From Variovorax sp. PBS-H4 (lineage in GTDB: Bacteria; Pseudomonadota; Gammaproteobacteria; Burkholderiales; Burkholderiaceae_C), in the NCBI RefSeq assembly GCF_901827205.1, contig NZ_LR594675.1, forward strand, positions 2,542,001 to 2,606,000: a stretch of 64,000 nt of DNA, in the 5' to 3' direction. Below, piece after piece: positions 47,988 to 56,540 of the stretch. Numbering within the stretch: the first letter of the stretch is position 1; every line of letters starts with the position of its first letter. The notes below the pieces were generated by a model. That model worked only from the letters and a program-made list of their open reading frames with translations, was not told the DNA's origin and searched no databases. Position numbers and translations under genes: made by a program.

Positions 47988-48147
47988 CGCGGAACCGGCT
48001 TTGCCGGGCCGCTGGTGTTGCCCCTGGTGAGGGGGCTGAAGGCCGCGGCTCCAAGCCTGCATGCGCAGGCTTGGACGGCCTGAAGGGCAAGGCCTCTGGC
48101 CGCAGCACGCAGGGCGGCTACACGAAGCGGGGCAACCTGGGGGAGAG
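47982..48147 (-). repeat. Family B repeat, copy B2, with a nested hairpin
   Basis: Read on the minus strand it has the B1 block order (CCCCCAGGTTG, CTTCGTGTAGCCGCCC, ACACCAGCGGCCCGGC, CCGGCAAAGCCGG, TTCCGCGGTGTT) but about 75 bp longer. The extra middle part contains CCAAGCCTGC-ATGC-GCAGGCTTGG, a 10-bp perfect stem. It fills almost all of the gap between the DUF1439 and glpQ genes. Confidence 0.85.
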
Positions 48148-48148
48148 C

Positions 48149-48730
48149 TCATCTCAATTCGACCTTGATGCCGTCTTGTTGCACTGTAATGTCACCGATC
48201 TCGTAGGTCTTGCGCCCTACGGTCAGCTCCTCGGCGGTGAAGGTGCGCAGCGGCTGACCGCGCAGCAGCTCCTGCGCGACCATTGCGCCGATCTGCTGCA
48301 GGCGCTCGGCGTCGCGCCCGGTCACGCCCTGCAGCTCGAGCCGCTCGGCCCTCGGCTGGTCGAGCCGCAATGCGCGCGCGGGAGCGTCGTACTTGAGCGC
48401 GCTGCTGACCGAGACCACGCCTTCGACGGTGGAAGGCCGAAGCAGTGGGCTGGCGATGCTGAGCACGGCTGTGATCGCGGCGCGGTTGGCCGCGGCGTCC
48501 AGGCCCAGTTGCGGGTCGCGAAGCGCGACGGTGAAGATGTCGGCGTAGCGCTGCTGCACCGGAAAGCGCTTCGCGATCTGCGCCTGAAGCTCTTCCCGAC
48601 TCGCGGTGTACTCGCTGGTAAAGAAATTGAAGCCCGCCAGCGCGGCGAAGGGCGTGGGCGCTGCAACCGAGCCGAGCAGGGCGCGCAGAAGCAGGCGGCG
48701 GGACAGCGGCGGAAGAGAGCGGTACTGCAT
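48149..48730 (-). CDS. DUF1439 family protein
   Basis: The 193-residue protein has an N-terminal Arg-rich signal segment (RRLLLRALLGSVAAPTPFAALA) and a DUF1439-type body with FFTSEYTASREELQAQIAKRFP near the start and TVEGVVSVSSALKYD in the middle. The family holds small cell-envelope proteins (YceB-like) of unknown function that resemble lipid-binding folds. No lipobox Cys is visible here, so it may be periplasmic rather than lipidated. It precedes glpQ on the same strand. Confidence 0.8.
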   Translation of the reverse strand: MQYRSLPPLSRRLLLRALLGSVAAPTPFAALAGFNFFTSEYTASREELQAQIAKRFPVQQRYADIFTVALRDPQLGLDAAANRAAITAVLSIASPLLRPSTVEGVVSVSSALKYDAPARALRLDQPRAERLELQGVTGRDAERLQQIGAMVAQELLRGQPLRTFTAEELTVGRKTYEIGDITVQQDGIKVELR

Positions 48731-48760
48731 ACCGCCAAGAGCTTGCCACAGCTCCTGAGT

Positions 48761-49546
48761 TCAGTCGTGAAGCGAGGAGAGGAACTGCTTCAGCTCAGGC
48801 GTCTGCGGATCGCCGAACAGTTTGGCCGGCGGGCCCATCTCGTGCACGCGGCCCTGGTGCATGAAGATCACGCGATCGCTGACCTTGCGCGCGAAGCTCA
48901 TCTCGTGCGTGACCATCAGCAGCGTCATTCCTTCGTCGGCCAGCGACTCGACCACGCGCAGCACCTCGCCCACCAGCTCGGGGTCGAGCGCGGAAGTGAT
49001 CTCGTCGCACAGCAGCACCGCGGGCTCCATCGCCAGTGCCCGCGCAATGGCCACGCGCTGCTGCTGCCCGCCTGAGAGCTCATCGGGCATGGCGTCGAAC
49101 TTCTGCTCCAGGCCCACGCGCGTCAGCAGCCTGCGCGCCTGCGAGGCGGCTTCCGGGCGGCTGCGCTTCTTGACCAGCGTCGGCGCCAGCATCACGTTCC
49201 TGCCCACCGTGAGGTGCGGGAACAGATTGAAGCTCTGGAAGATCATGCCGACGTGCTGCCGCAGCTCGCGCATGGCCATCGCGCTTTCATGCAGCAGCGG
49301 CTTGCCGTCGACCGAGAGCGAGCCGTCCTGGAAGGCCTCGAGGCCGTTGATGCAGCGAAGCAGCGTGCTCTTGCCGGAGCCGCTCTTGCCGATGATGGCG
49401 ATCACCTCGCCGCGCCTGACGTCGAGGTCGATGCCCTTCAGCACCTCGTTGCTGCCATAGGCCTTGCGCAGGGCGGTAATGCGGACGATGGGCGCGGCGC
49501 CCTTGGCAGTTGTGGCGGCGGGTAGAGCTTCAGCGATGAGCGCCAC
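48761..49546 (-). CDS. Polar amino-acid ABC transporter ATP-binding protein (GlnQ type)
   Basis: The 261-residue protein has Walker A GKSGSGKST, signature LSGGQQQR, Walker B AVLLCDEITSALDPE and the H-loop VTHEMSFARKVSDRV, typical of the PAAT family. It starts with GTG at 49546 behind AAAGGAAAATCC and overlaps the permease gene by 17 bp. It is last in the binding protein-permease-permease-ATPase operon. Confidence 0.94.
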   Translation of the reverse strand: MALIAEALPAATTAKGAAPIVRITALRKAYGSNEVLKGIDLDVRRGEVIAIIGKSGSGKSTLLRCINGLEAFQDGSLSVDGKPLLHESAMAMRELRQHVGMIFQSFNLFPHLTVGRNVMLAPTLVKKRSRPEAASQARRLLTRVGLEQKFDAMPDELSGGQQQRVAIARALAMEPAVLLCDEITSALDPELVGEVLRVVESLADEGMTLLMVTHEMSFARKVSDRVIFMHQGRVHEMGPPAKLFGDPQTPELKQFLSSLHD

Positions 49547-50183
49547 GGATTTTCCTTTCGAGGTTCTTGGCGTACAGGCTCACGGGAAAGCACAATGCGA
49601 AATAGAGCAGGGCCACGCAGCTGAAGACCACGAAGGGCTTGAATGTGGCGTTGGAGATCATGCTGCCCGCCTTGGTCAGCTCGACGAAGCCGATCACCGA
49701 GGCCAGCGCCGTGCCCTTGATCACCTGCACCAGGAAGCCGACGGTGGGCGCGATGGCAATGCGCTGGGCCTGGGGCAGGATCACATGGCGCATCTGCTCG
49801 CCGAAGCTCAGTGCCAGGCTGCCCGAGGCCTCCCACTGGCCCTTGGGGATGGCGGCCACGCAGCCGCGCCAGATCTCGGTGAGAAAGGCGCTGGTGTAGA
49901 GGGTGAGCGCGATCGAGGCAGCGGTCCAGGCCGACACCTCGACGCCCAGCAACGCAATCCCGAAGTAGGCGAGGAACAGCTGCATCAGCAGCGGCGTGCC
50001 CTGGAACAGCTGAACGTAGAAGCCGATCAGCCGATCGGCCAGTGGACCGGCCGACAGGCGCAGAAAGAGCAGCAAGCCGCCCACCAGCCCGCCGCCGACG
50101 AAGGCAATGAGCGACAGCGCCACCGTCCAGCGCAGGGCCAGCAGCAGATTGCGAAAAATGTCCCAGAAGGAGAACTCGACCAC
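49530..50183 (-). CDS. Polar amino-acid ABC transporter permease (second)
   Basis: The 217-residue protein has about five helices and the PAAT permease loop EIWRGCVAAIPKGQWEASGSLALSFGEQMRHVILPQA. It starts with GTG at 50183, 9 bp after the stop of the first permease gene, and forms a heterodimer with it. Confidence 0.93.
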   Translation of the reverse strand: MVEFSFWDIFRNLLLALRWTVALSLIAFVGGGLVGGLLLFLRLSAGPLADRLIGFYVQLFQGTPLLMQLFLAYFGIALLGVEVSAWTAASIALTLYTSAFLTEIWRGCVAAIPKGQWEASGSLALSFGEQMRHVILPQAQRIAIAPTVGFLVQVIKGTALASVIGFVELTKAGSMISNATFKPFVVFSCVALLYFALCFPVSLYAKNLERKIRGAHR

Positions 50184-50192
50184 GAGGAAGCC

Positions 50193-50855
50193 CTATCTTC
50201 CGAAGAAGAACCTGGGCCCCGCCCAGTCGAGCAACCGCCGTGCCGCCACCGACAGTGCCAGGTAGATGGCGGTTGCGATGATGAAGGCCTCGAAGGCGCG
50301 GAAGTTGCGGCTCTGGATCAGGTTGGCCGCGTAGCTCAGCTCCTCGGTCGAGATCTGGCTGCACACGGCCGAGCCCAGCATCACGATGATGATCTGGCTC
50401 ACCATCGCGGGCCAGACCTTCTTCAGCGCCGGCGGCAGCACCACACGCGTGAAGACCTGCACCTTGTTCAGCGCCAGGCTCACGGCGGCCTCGATCTGGC
50501 CGCGTGGCGTGGCCTCGATGCCGGCGCGGATGATTTCGCTCGCGTAAGCGCCGAGGTTCATCACCATCGCGATCACCGAGGCGGTCTCGGGCGAGAGCTT
50601 GAAGCCCGCGGCCGGCAGTCCGAAGAAGATGAAGAAGAGCTGCACGATGAAGGGCGTGTTGCGGATCAGCTCCACGTAGCTGCCGACCATCCAGCGCAGC
50701 CAGACCGGTCCGCTCGCGCGCGCCCAGGCGCAGGCGATGCCGACGGCCATGCCGATCAGCGTGGCGACGAGCGTGAGGCCGAGCGTCCACAGGACGCCCC
50801 TGGCCAGCAGCGGCCATTGGCCGAGCACGGCCCCGAAGTCGAATTCGATGCCCAT
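50193..50855 (-). CDS. Polar amino-acid ABC transporter permease (first)
   Basis: The 220-residue protein has the PAAT loop EIIRAGIEATPRGQIEAAVSLALNKVQVFTRVVLPPALKKVWP and the N-terminal YVELIRNTPFIVQLFFIFFGLP segment common to GlnP/HisM-type permeases. The ATG at 50855 is 8 bp after the binding-protein stop; the frame upstream is an open shadow of that gene. Confidence 0.94.
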   Translation of the reverse strand: MGIEFDFGAVLGQWPLLARGVLWTLGLTLVATLIGMAVGIACAWARASGPVWLRWMVGSYVELIRNTPFIVQLFFIFFGLPAAGFKLSPETASVIAMVMNLGAYASEIIRAGIEATPRGQIEAAVSLALNKVQVFTRVVLPPALKKVWPAMVSQIIIVMLGSAVCSQISTEELSYAANLIQSRNFRAFEAFIIATAIYLALSVAARRLLDWAGPRFFFGR

Positions 50856-50863
50856 CGCCGCGG

Positions 50864-51655
50864 TCAGAGCGGCAGCTCGCCGGCTTCCTTGCCGAGGAAC
50901 TTCTTCGACATCGCGTCGATCGTGCCGTCCTTCTTGGCCGCCGCGATGATCTCGTTGACCTTGGCTTTCAGCGCATCCTCGCCCTTGGCGATACCGATGA
51001 AGCACGGGCTGTCCTTCAGCAGCAGCTTGTACTCGGCACCCAGTTGCGGGTTCTTCTGCATCATGTTGCCGGCCACGGCGGCGCTGGTGGCGATGGTCTG
51101 TGTCTGGCCGGCGACGAAGGCAGCAATGGTGGCGTTGTTGTCCTCGAAGCGCTTGTAGTCGACGTTGGCCGGCGCCACCTTGGCGAGCTCCTGGTCTTCC
51201 ATCGCGCCGCGTGTCACAGCCACGCTCTTGCCGGCCATGTCGGCAAAGCTCTTGATGGCGAGGCCCTTGGACGCATACACGGCCTGGAAGAAGGGCGCGT
51301 AGGCGGCGCTGAAATCGATCACCTTCTCGCGCTCGGCGTTCTTGCCGAGCGTAGAGATCACGAGGTCGGCCTTCTTCGTCTGCAGGTAGGGGATGCGGTT
51401 GGCGCTGGTCACGGGCACCAACTCGGCCTTGACGCCCAGCTTGGCGGCGATGAGCTTTGCCATCTCCACATCCAGGCCCTGCGGCGCCATGTCGGGGCCG
51501 ACGAAACCGTAGGGGGGGTAGTCGGTGGGGATGGCGACCTTGAGGGTCTTGGACTTCAGCACGTTGTCGAGCGCGCTCTGGGCTTGGGCTGCGCCTGCGG
51601 CGAGCAGGGCAGAGGTCGCGAGGCCGAGGGCAAGCAGGCGGTGGGAAAGCTTCAT
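50864..51655 (-). CDS. Polar amino-acid ABC transporter binding protein
   Basis: The 263-residue protein has a signal peptide ending AAGAAQAQ and a family 3 solute-binding body: LKVAIPTDYPPYGFVG, GLDVEMAKLIAAKLG, the ligand-binding KADLVISTLGKNAEREKVIDFSAAY and GKSVAVTRGA. The Arg that binds the ligand carboxylate is in the NAERE/TRGA region. Ligand is a polar or acidic amino acid; the exact one is not determined. Confidence 0.93.
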   Translation of the reverse strand: MKLSHRLLALGLATSALLAAGAAQAQSALDNVLKSKTLKVAIPTDYPPYGFVGPDMAPQGLDVEMAKLIAAKLGVKAELVPVTSANRIPYLQTKKADLVISTLGKNAEREKVIDFSAAYAPFFQAVYASKGLAIKSFADMAGKSVAVTRGAMEDQELAKVAPANVDYKRFEDNNATIAAFVAGQTQTIATSAAVAGNMMQKNPQLGAEYKLLLKDSPCFIGIAKGEDALKAKVNEIIAAAKKDGTIDAMSKKFLGKEAGELPL

Positions 51656-51762
51656 GGCGGGCTCCCGGGGAGCGGTGATGGACATGGGGCTTGCAGCCAG
51701 CAGCTTTCATGCCCGCTGGCCCGCCATACATGTGCACCAGAAGCGCGCACCCGCCTGCGGGA

Positions 51763-52731
51763 TCAATCCATCCGGGCGCCCGAGGCCTTGACGGCCTTCT
51801 CCCAACGCGGCGTCTCGGCCGCGAGGAAGCGGGCGAAATCCTCGCTGCCGAGGTAGGCGGGATCGGCCCCCTGGCTGATCATGCGCTCGCGCACCTCCGG
51901 ATTGCCCAGCACCTGCCGGAAGGCATCGGAGAGCTTCGCGACCACGTCCTTCGGCGTTCCGGTCGGTGCGAGGAAGCCATAGAAGCCCACCACGTCGAAG
52001 CCCTTGATGCCGCTCTCGATGACCGTCGGAATGTCGGGCAGGGCGGGGTTGCGCGTGGCGCTGGTGACGGCCAGCGCGCGCACCTTGCCCTGCTTGTGGT
52101 AGTTGGCCGCCTGCGGAATGGATTCGGCCATGAACTGCACCTGGCCGCCCATCAGGTCGGTAAAGGCCGGGGCGCTGCCGCGGTAGGGAATGTGGACCAT
52201 GTAGAGGCCGGTCGCGGTCTTGAACATCTCGGGCACGAGGTGGCTGATGCCGCCGTTGCCGGCCGAGCCGTAGTTGATCTGGCCAGGTCGCGCCTTGGCA
52301 TAGCGCACGAACTCCGGCAGGGTGTTGATGGGCAGCTTGGGCGTGACCAGGAGGGCGAGCGGCTGCATCGCAGTGCGCGCGATCGGCGTGAAGTCCCTCA
52401 GGGTGTTGTAGGGCAGCTTGTTGTAGAGCGCACCGTTGATCACGGCCACGCCGGTGTTCGCAAGCATCAGGGTGTAGCCGTCTGGGGGGCTCTTGGCCAC
52501 CGCATCGGCGCCCACGGAGCCGCCGGCGCCGGGCTTGTAGTCGATCACCACAGGCTGTCCGAGCACGGCTTGGAGCTTGTCGCTCAGCAGGCGGGCGTGC
52601 TGGTCCAGCGGGCCGCCGGCAGGGAACCCGATCACGACCTTGATGGGCTTCTCGGGAAAGGCGGCCAGTGCCGCGGCCGAGGCCGCCAGGCACCAGGCCG
52701 CGACCAGCGTCTTCTTGGTATTGCCGTTCAT
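51763..52731 (-). CDS. Tripartite tricarboxylate transporter binding protein (Bug family)
   Basis: The 322-residue protein has a signal peptide (cleavage near AALAAFPEK) and Bug motifs FPEKPIKVVIGFPAGGPLDQHAR, VVIDYKPGAGGSVGADAVA, MVHIPYRGSAPAFTDLMGGQV and the late DIPTVIESG. It has AGGAGACAGAC before the ATG. It stands alone without tctAB and differs clearly from the tandem pair at 17-19 kb. Confidence 0.93.
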   Translation of the reverse strand: MNGNTKKTLVAAWCLAASAAALAAFPEKPIKVVIGFPAGGPLDQHARLLSDKLQAVLGQPVVIDYKPGAGGSVGADAVAKSPPDGYTLMLANTGVAVINGALYNKLPYNTLRDFTPIARTAMQPLALLVTPKLPINTLPEFVRYAKARPGQINYGSAGNGGISHLVPEMFKTATGLYMVHIPYRGSAPAFTDLMGGQVQFMAESIPQAANYHKQGKVRALAVTSATRNPALPDIPTVIESGIKGFDVVGFYGFLAPTGTPKDVVAKLSDAFRQVLGNPEVRERMISQGADPAYLGSEDFARFLAAETPRWEKAVKASGARMD

Positions 52732-52773
52732 GTCTGTCTCCTCGTTGGGAGGACGATCATAAACAGCGCAGTC

Positions 52774-53214
52774 TCAGGTCTTGAGCGTGGCCTCCAGCGT
52801 GATCTCGGGCACGCTCGCCAGCGCTTTCGACAGGGGACAGCCCGCCTTGGCGCCGGCGGCGAGCTCCTGGAACTTCGCCTCGTCGATGCCAGGGACCACG
52901 GCTTCCAGCTGGAGCTGGATACGGTCGATCTTGAAGCCAGGACCGTCCTTCGCCAAACGCACCGCGGCTGTGGTGTCGATGCGGGTCGCCGTGAAGCCCG
53001 CGCCTTCCAGGGCGAAGGCCAGGGCCATCGTGAGGCAGCCGGCATGCGCGGCGCCGAGGATCTCTTCGGGATTGGTGCCCGTGCGATCGTCTTCGAAGCG
53101 GCTCTTGAAGCCGTAGGGGTGGTCCTTGAGTGCGCCCGTCTCCGTGCTGATCTGGCCCTTGCCGGTCTTGCCGGCGCCTTCCCAGTGAACACTTGCGCGC
53201 TTGTCTGCTGCCAT
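52774..53214 (-). CDS. osmC: OsmC family peroxiredoxin-like protein
   Basis: The 146-residue protein is a full OsmC-type thiol peroxidase with Cys60 (AAHAGCLTMAL) and Cys126 (KAGCPLSKAL), and RASVHWEGAGKTGKGQISTE at the start as in E. coli OsmC rather than Ohr. It reduces organic hydroperoxides. The open frame continues more than 2 kb upstream as an antisense shadow of the acyl-CoA ligase; the ATG at 53214 is the family start. Confidence 0.92.
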   Translation of the reverse strand: MAADKRASVHWEGAGKTGKGQISTETGALKDHPYGFKSRFEDDRTGTNPEEILGAAHAGCLTMALAFALEGAGFTATRIDTTAAVRLAKDGPGFKIDRIQLQLEAVVPGIDEAKFQELAAGAKAGCPLSKALASVPEITLEATLKT

Positions 53215-53403
53215 GAAAGCTCCTCGTCGGTGGTGGGATGATGGAGCAGCCGTTTTACGCCGGAACGCGCGCCATGTCTGTCGGCCGCCCGCGTGAGCGG
53301 AGCACCCCTGCGATGCAGAGTCACCGACGCGACCCGCTGGGGGCTTCCCCGATGCAACCGGCTGCCTTGGCAGCGTAGGCTTGCCCGTCCCAATGGAGCC
53401 CGT

Positions 53404-55095
53404 ATGGATCGCCCGCACTACAAGTTCTGGCCGCAGCGCCTGCCCCGTTCGATCACCGTCCCGGCCACCTCGCTGTGGCACAACCTCGCCACGGCCGCCG
53501 AGCGCTTCCCGGACAAGACGGCGCTGGTTTTCTTCGGCCGAGCGACCACCTACCGTGAGCTCGCCGGGCAGGTCGAGCGGCTCGCGGGCACGCTGCACGC
53601 GCTGGGCGTGAAGCGCGGCGACCGCGTGGTGCTCGACATGCAGAACTGCCCGCAGTTGGTGATCGCGCATTTCGCCATCCTGCGCGCCAACGCGGTGGTG
53701 GTCCCGGTCAATCCGATGAACCGGGCCGAGGAGCTCAAGCACTACATCACCGATCCCGACGCCAAGGTGGCCATCACCACGGGCGACCTGGCGCCCGAGC
53801 TCGTCAAGGCCAGCGATGCGCTTGCGCCCGGCGAGCGCCTGGAGCACCTGATCGTCACGCAGTTCACCGATGCCTTCGATCCGGAAGCGCAGGGCGACGA
53901 AGCGCCGCCGCCGGCGTGGCGCGACTGGCTGCTCGCCCGCCACCCGCTGCCTTCGCTGGCCGATGGGCAGGTCATGGCCTGGACGGAGGCGCTTGCGGGA
54001 GGCCACGCGCCGCCCGTGCATTCGGTGGGTGCCAACGACATGGCGCTCCTGCCTTACACCAGCGGCACCACCGGACTGCCCAAAGGCTGCATCCATCACC
54101 ACTCCAGCCTGATGCACAACGCCTACGCTTGCCAGCTGTGGGGCCTGTGTTCGTCGGAGACCGTGGTGCTGGCCGTGGTGCCGATGTTCCACATCACCGG
54201 CACGGTCAGCGTGCTGCACACCGTCATCATGAGCGCCGGCACGCTCGTGGTCATGCCGCGGTGGGACCGCGAGGTAGCCGGCCGGCTGATCTCGCGCCGC
54301 AAGGTCACGAGCTGGACGAACATCCCCACGATGGTGATCGACCTGCTGGGCAGCCCCAATTTCGCGAGCTTCGACCTCAGCAGCCTGGTCCACATCGGCG
54401 GCGGAGGCGCGGCGATGCCGCAGGCGGTGGCGCAGCGGCTCTACGAGCAGTACGGGCTCAAGTACGCCGAAGGCTACGGTCTCACCGAGACGGCCGCGCC
54501 TTCGCACACCAACCCCTTCGACAACCCCAAGCAGCAGTGCCTGGGCATCCCGTTCATGAGCACCGATGCGCGCGTGGTCGATCCTGACACGCTGAAGGAG
54601 ATGCCGATCGGCGAATCGGGCGAGATCATCATCCACGGGCCGGAGGTGTTCCAGGGCTACTGGAAGCGCCCCGACGCCACCGATGCCGCCTTCGTGGAGT
54701 TCGAGGGCAAACGCTTCTTTCGGTCCGGCGACATGGGCCGGATGGACGAGGACGGCTACTTCTTCATCACCGACCGCCTCAAGCGAATGATCAACGCCAG
54801 CGGCTTCAAGGTCTGGCCGGCCGAGGTCGAGCTCCTGATGTTTCGCCACCCGGCGATCCAGGAGGCCTGCGTGATCTCCACCACCGATGCCTATCGCGGC
54901 GAGTCGGTCAAGGCCGTGGTGGTGCTGCGCCCGACTCACAAGGACACCACCGAGCAGGAGATCATCGACTGGTGCCGCGAGAACATGGCGGTTTACAAGA
55001 TCCCGCGCGCGGTGCAGTTCGTCGACGTGCTGCCCAAGAGTGGCAGCGGCAAGGTCATGTGGCGGCTGCTGCAGGAGGCGGAGAACAAGGGCTGA
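53404..55095 (+). CDS. Long-chain acyl-CoA ligase-type adenylate-forming enzyme
   Basis: The 563-residue protein has the ANL order: YTSGTTGLPKGCIHHHSSL, EGYGLTETAAPSHTNP, FFRSGDMGRMDEDGYFFI, DRLKRMINASGFKVWPAEVE and Lys in KSGSGKVMWRLL near the end. This subgroup resembles fatty-acid or aromatic-acid CoA ligases. It is divergent from osmC, with 189 bp between starts in which I see no strong site, and is followed by an unrelated gene. Confidence 0.9.
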   Translation: MDRPHYKFWPQRLPRSITVPATSLWHNLATAAERFPDKTALVFFGRATTYRELAGQVERLAGTLHALGVKRGDRVVLDMQNCPQLVIAHFAILRANAVVVPVNPMNRAEELKHYITDPDAKVAITTGDLAPELVKASDALAPGERLEHLIVTQFTDAFDPEAQGDEAPPPAWRDWLLARHPLPSLADGQVMAWTEALAGGHAPPVHSVGANDMALLPYTSGTTGLPKGCIHHHSSLMHNAYACQLWGLCSSETVVLAVVPMFHITGTVSVLHTVIMSAGTLVVMPRWDREVAGRLISRRKVTSWTNIPTMVIDLLGSPNFASFDLSSLVHIGGGGAAMPQAVAQRLYEQYGLKYAEGYGLTETAAPSHTNPFDNPKQQCLGIPFMSTDARVVDPDTLKEMPIGESGEIIIHGPEVFQGYWKRPDATDAAFVEFEGKRFFRSGDMGRMDEDGYFFITDRLKRMINASGFKVWPAEVELLMFRHPAIQEACVISTTDAYRGESVKAVVVLRPTHKDTTEQEIIDWCRENMAVYKIPRAVQFVDVLPKSGSGKVMWRLLQEAENKG

Positions 55096-55117
55096 GCCGC
55101 GACCCGAGCGGTGCGCC

Positions 55118-55507
55118 TCAAGCCTTGAGCCAATCCCTGAGCTGCTTCGTGCGCTGCTCCGTGTGCTCGATCTGGCAGCCGAGCGCGACGATGTCGCGCA
55201 CCGTCCCGCCCGCCTTGAGCATGTACTTGGCCCTGCAGTCGTTGTCGCGGAACTGGACCCAGGCCCGCTGCGCCTGCTGCAGCAGCCTGCGGGCGCCAGC
55301 GTAGTCGATGGCATCGGCCTTGTCGGCAGGCTCGAGCGACTTCAGCAGTGTCTGGTAGGCGGCATTGAGTTCCCTGTCCTTGCGCTCCAGTGCCTGTTGT
55401 GCGCACTGATTGATCTCGGCCGTGTTGCGGGTCCTGCACGGCTCCTGGGCGAAGACGATGCCGGACATCAGGAGCAGGGCGGTGCCTAGGCAGGACAGCT
55501 TCTTCAT
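55118..55507 (-). CDS. LprI-like (DUF1311) secreted protein
   Basis: The 129-residue protein has a signal peptide (MKKLSCLGTALLLMSGIVFAQ) and a DUF1311 domain with four Cys (CRTRN, INQCAQ, NDCRAKY, ALGCQIE) that likely form two disulfides, and the core LNAAYQTLLKSL. Relatives include LprI, a lysozyme inhibitor, but most members are uncharacterised. It is convergent with the acyl-CoA ligase. Confidence 0.85.
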   Translation of the reverse strand: MKKLSCLGTALLLMSGIVFAQEPCRTRNTAEINQCAQQALERKDRELNAAYQTLLKSLEPADKADAIDYAGARRLLQQAQRAWVQFRDNDCRAKYMLKAGGTVRDIVALGCQIEHTEQRTKQLRDWLKA

Positions 55508-55620
55508 TTTGAAACTCCGCGAACGCTGGGGGGCGGTGTTCGCATTCTGCGCCGCTCAGGCGTGGAATTCGAGCGCCGCCTCGATCCCCGCCGCAATGCC
55601 GAGTTTGCGCTCGCGCTGTA

Positions 55621-56043
55621 TCAGGCGTCGGGGATGAGGCGCCGTCCCAGGCTGATCACGTCGTCCTGCGTATACCCGAGCCTGCGGTAGAAGGCGACGA
55701 CCTCGGCATTGGACGAGCGCACGAGGAGGTTGATCTTCGGACAGCCGCGCTCCGTGAGCAAGCGTTCGGCCTCGTGCATGAGCGCGCGGCCGATAGCCAT
55801 GCGCCGGTGCCCGGGCGAGACGGCGAGGTAGTACACCCAACCGCGGTGGCCGTCGAAGCCCGCCATTGCAGAACCAAGCAGCGCGCCTTCGTCGCCGATG
55901 GCGACCAGGAAGAGCTCGGGCTGTTCGCTGAGCTTGCGCTGGATGTCGCGGTGAGGGTCGTTCCACGGGCGCGTCAGGCCGCAGGCCTGCCAGAGCGCGA
56001 TCACGCCGGCTTCGTCTGAGGGCTGGAAAGAGCGAATCTTCAT
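55621..56043 (-). CDS. GNAT family acetyltransferase (YpeA-like)
   Basis: The 140-residue protein has the GNAT core: acetyl-CoA loop VSPGHRRMAIGRALMHEAE and the late NAEVVAFYRRLGYTQDD. The start IRSFQPSDEAGVIALWQACGL is that of the YpeA group. An in-frame GTG one codon upstream of the chosen ATG at 56043 is possible. The substrate is unknown. Confidence 0.9.
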   Translation of the reverse strand: MKIRSFQPSDEAGVIALWQACGLTRPWNDPHRDIQRKLSEQPELFLVAIGDEGALLGSAMAGFDGHRGWVYYLAVSPGHRRMAIGRALMHEAERLLTERGCPKINLLVRSSNAEVVAFYRRLGYTQDDVISLGRRLIPDA

Positions 56044-56109
56044 CACGGAATGGGGGAGTCAGGAAGAAGCCGAGTCTCGCCCGACCATCGCTGCCGGAGG
56101 TGCCGCCCT

Positions 56110-56520
56110 TCAGATGGCACCAGGCGGACCCTTGAGCTCGATCACGTTGCCCTCGGGATCGTGCAGGTAGATGGAAGGCCCGCTGCCTTCCGCCCCGTAG
56201 CGCGCTTCCGTCGGCCCCGCCTCCACGCCGTGGGCCGCGAGATGGCTGCGTATCGCCGCTTCATCGAAGGGATCGACGCGAAGGCAGAAGTGGTCGAGGT
56301 TGCGGCCTTCCCGCCCCGGCGGCGCGCCACCGGCCCGGCCCAGCTCGCCATCGACGGGCACGAGATCGACCATCGAGCGCCCGGCGCGCAGCTGGATCAG
56401 GCCGATGGCGTCCTGCCGGCGCTCGACCGTGCAGCCGAGGACCTCGCAGTAGAAGCCGAGCATGGCATCGAGGTCGGCGACGCGCAGGACGATGTGGTCG
56501 ATGTCGCGGATGTGGATCAT
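56110..56520 (-). CDS. VOC family (glyoxalase/dioxygenase superfamily) protein
   Basis: The 136-residue protein begins DIDHIVLRVADLDAMLGFYCEVLGC and contains LDHFCLRVDPFD and YLHDPEGNVIELKGP, with the His/His/Glu metal pattern of the vicinal oxygen chelate fold. The exact chemistry is unknown. Its ATG follows directly after a (ACGAC)4 tandem repeat that separates it from the NDH-2 stop codon, so translation is probably coupled. Confidence 0.87.
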   Translation of the reverse strand: MIHIRDIDHIVLRVADLDAMLGFYCEVLGCTVERRQDAIGLIQLRAGRSMVDLVPVDGELGRAGGAPPGREGRNLDHFCLRVDPFDEAAIRSHLAAHGVEAGPTEARYGAEGSGPSIYLHDPEGNVIELKGPPGAI

Positions 56521-56540
56521 GTCGTGTCGTGTCGTGTCGT
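56521..56540 (-). repeat. Pentanucleotide tandem repeat (four GTCGT units)
   Basis: Four perfect copies of GTCGT (ACGAC on the coding strand) occupy the whole space between the NDH-2 stop codon and the VOC start codon. No ribosome site lies at the usual distance; the nearest GGGCGAGG is about 29 bases upstream. Confidence 0.9.

Noticed and set aside
52774..55314. An 846-codon open frame on the minus strand opposite the acyl-CoA ligase gene
   Set aside because: Only its last 147 codons (OsmC) are a real gene. The rest mirrors the ligase in an antisense frame, which is often open in high-GC DNA, and shows no recognisable domain.
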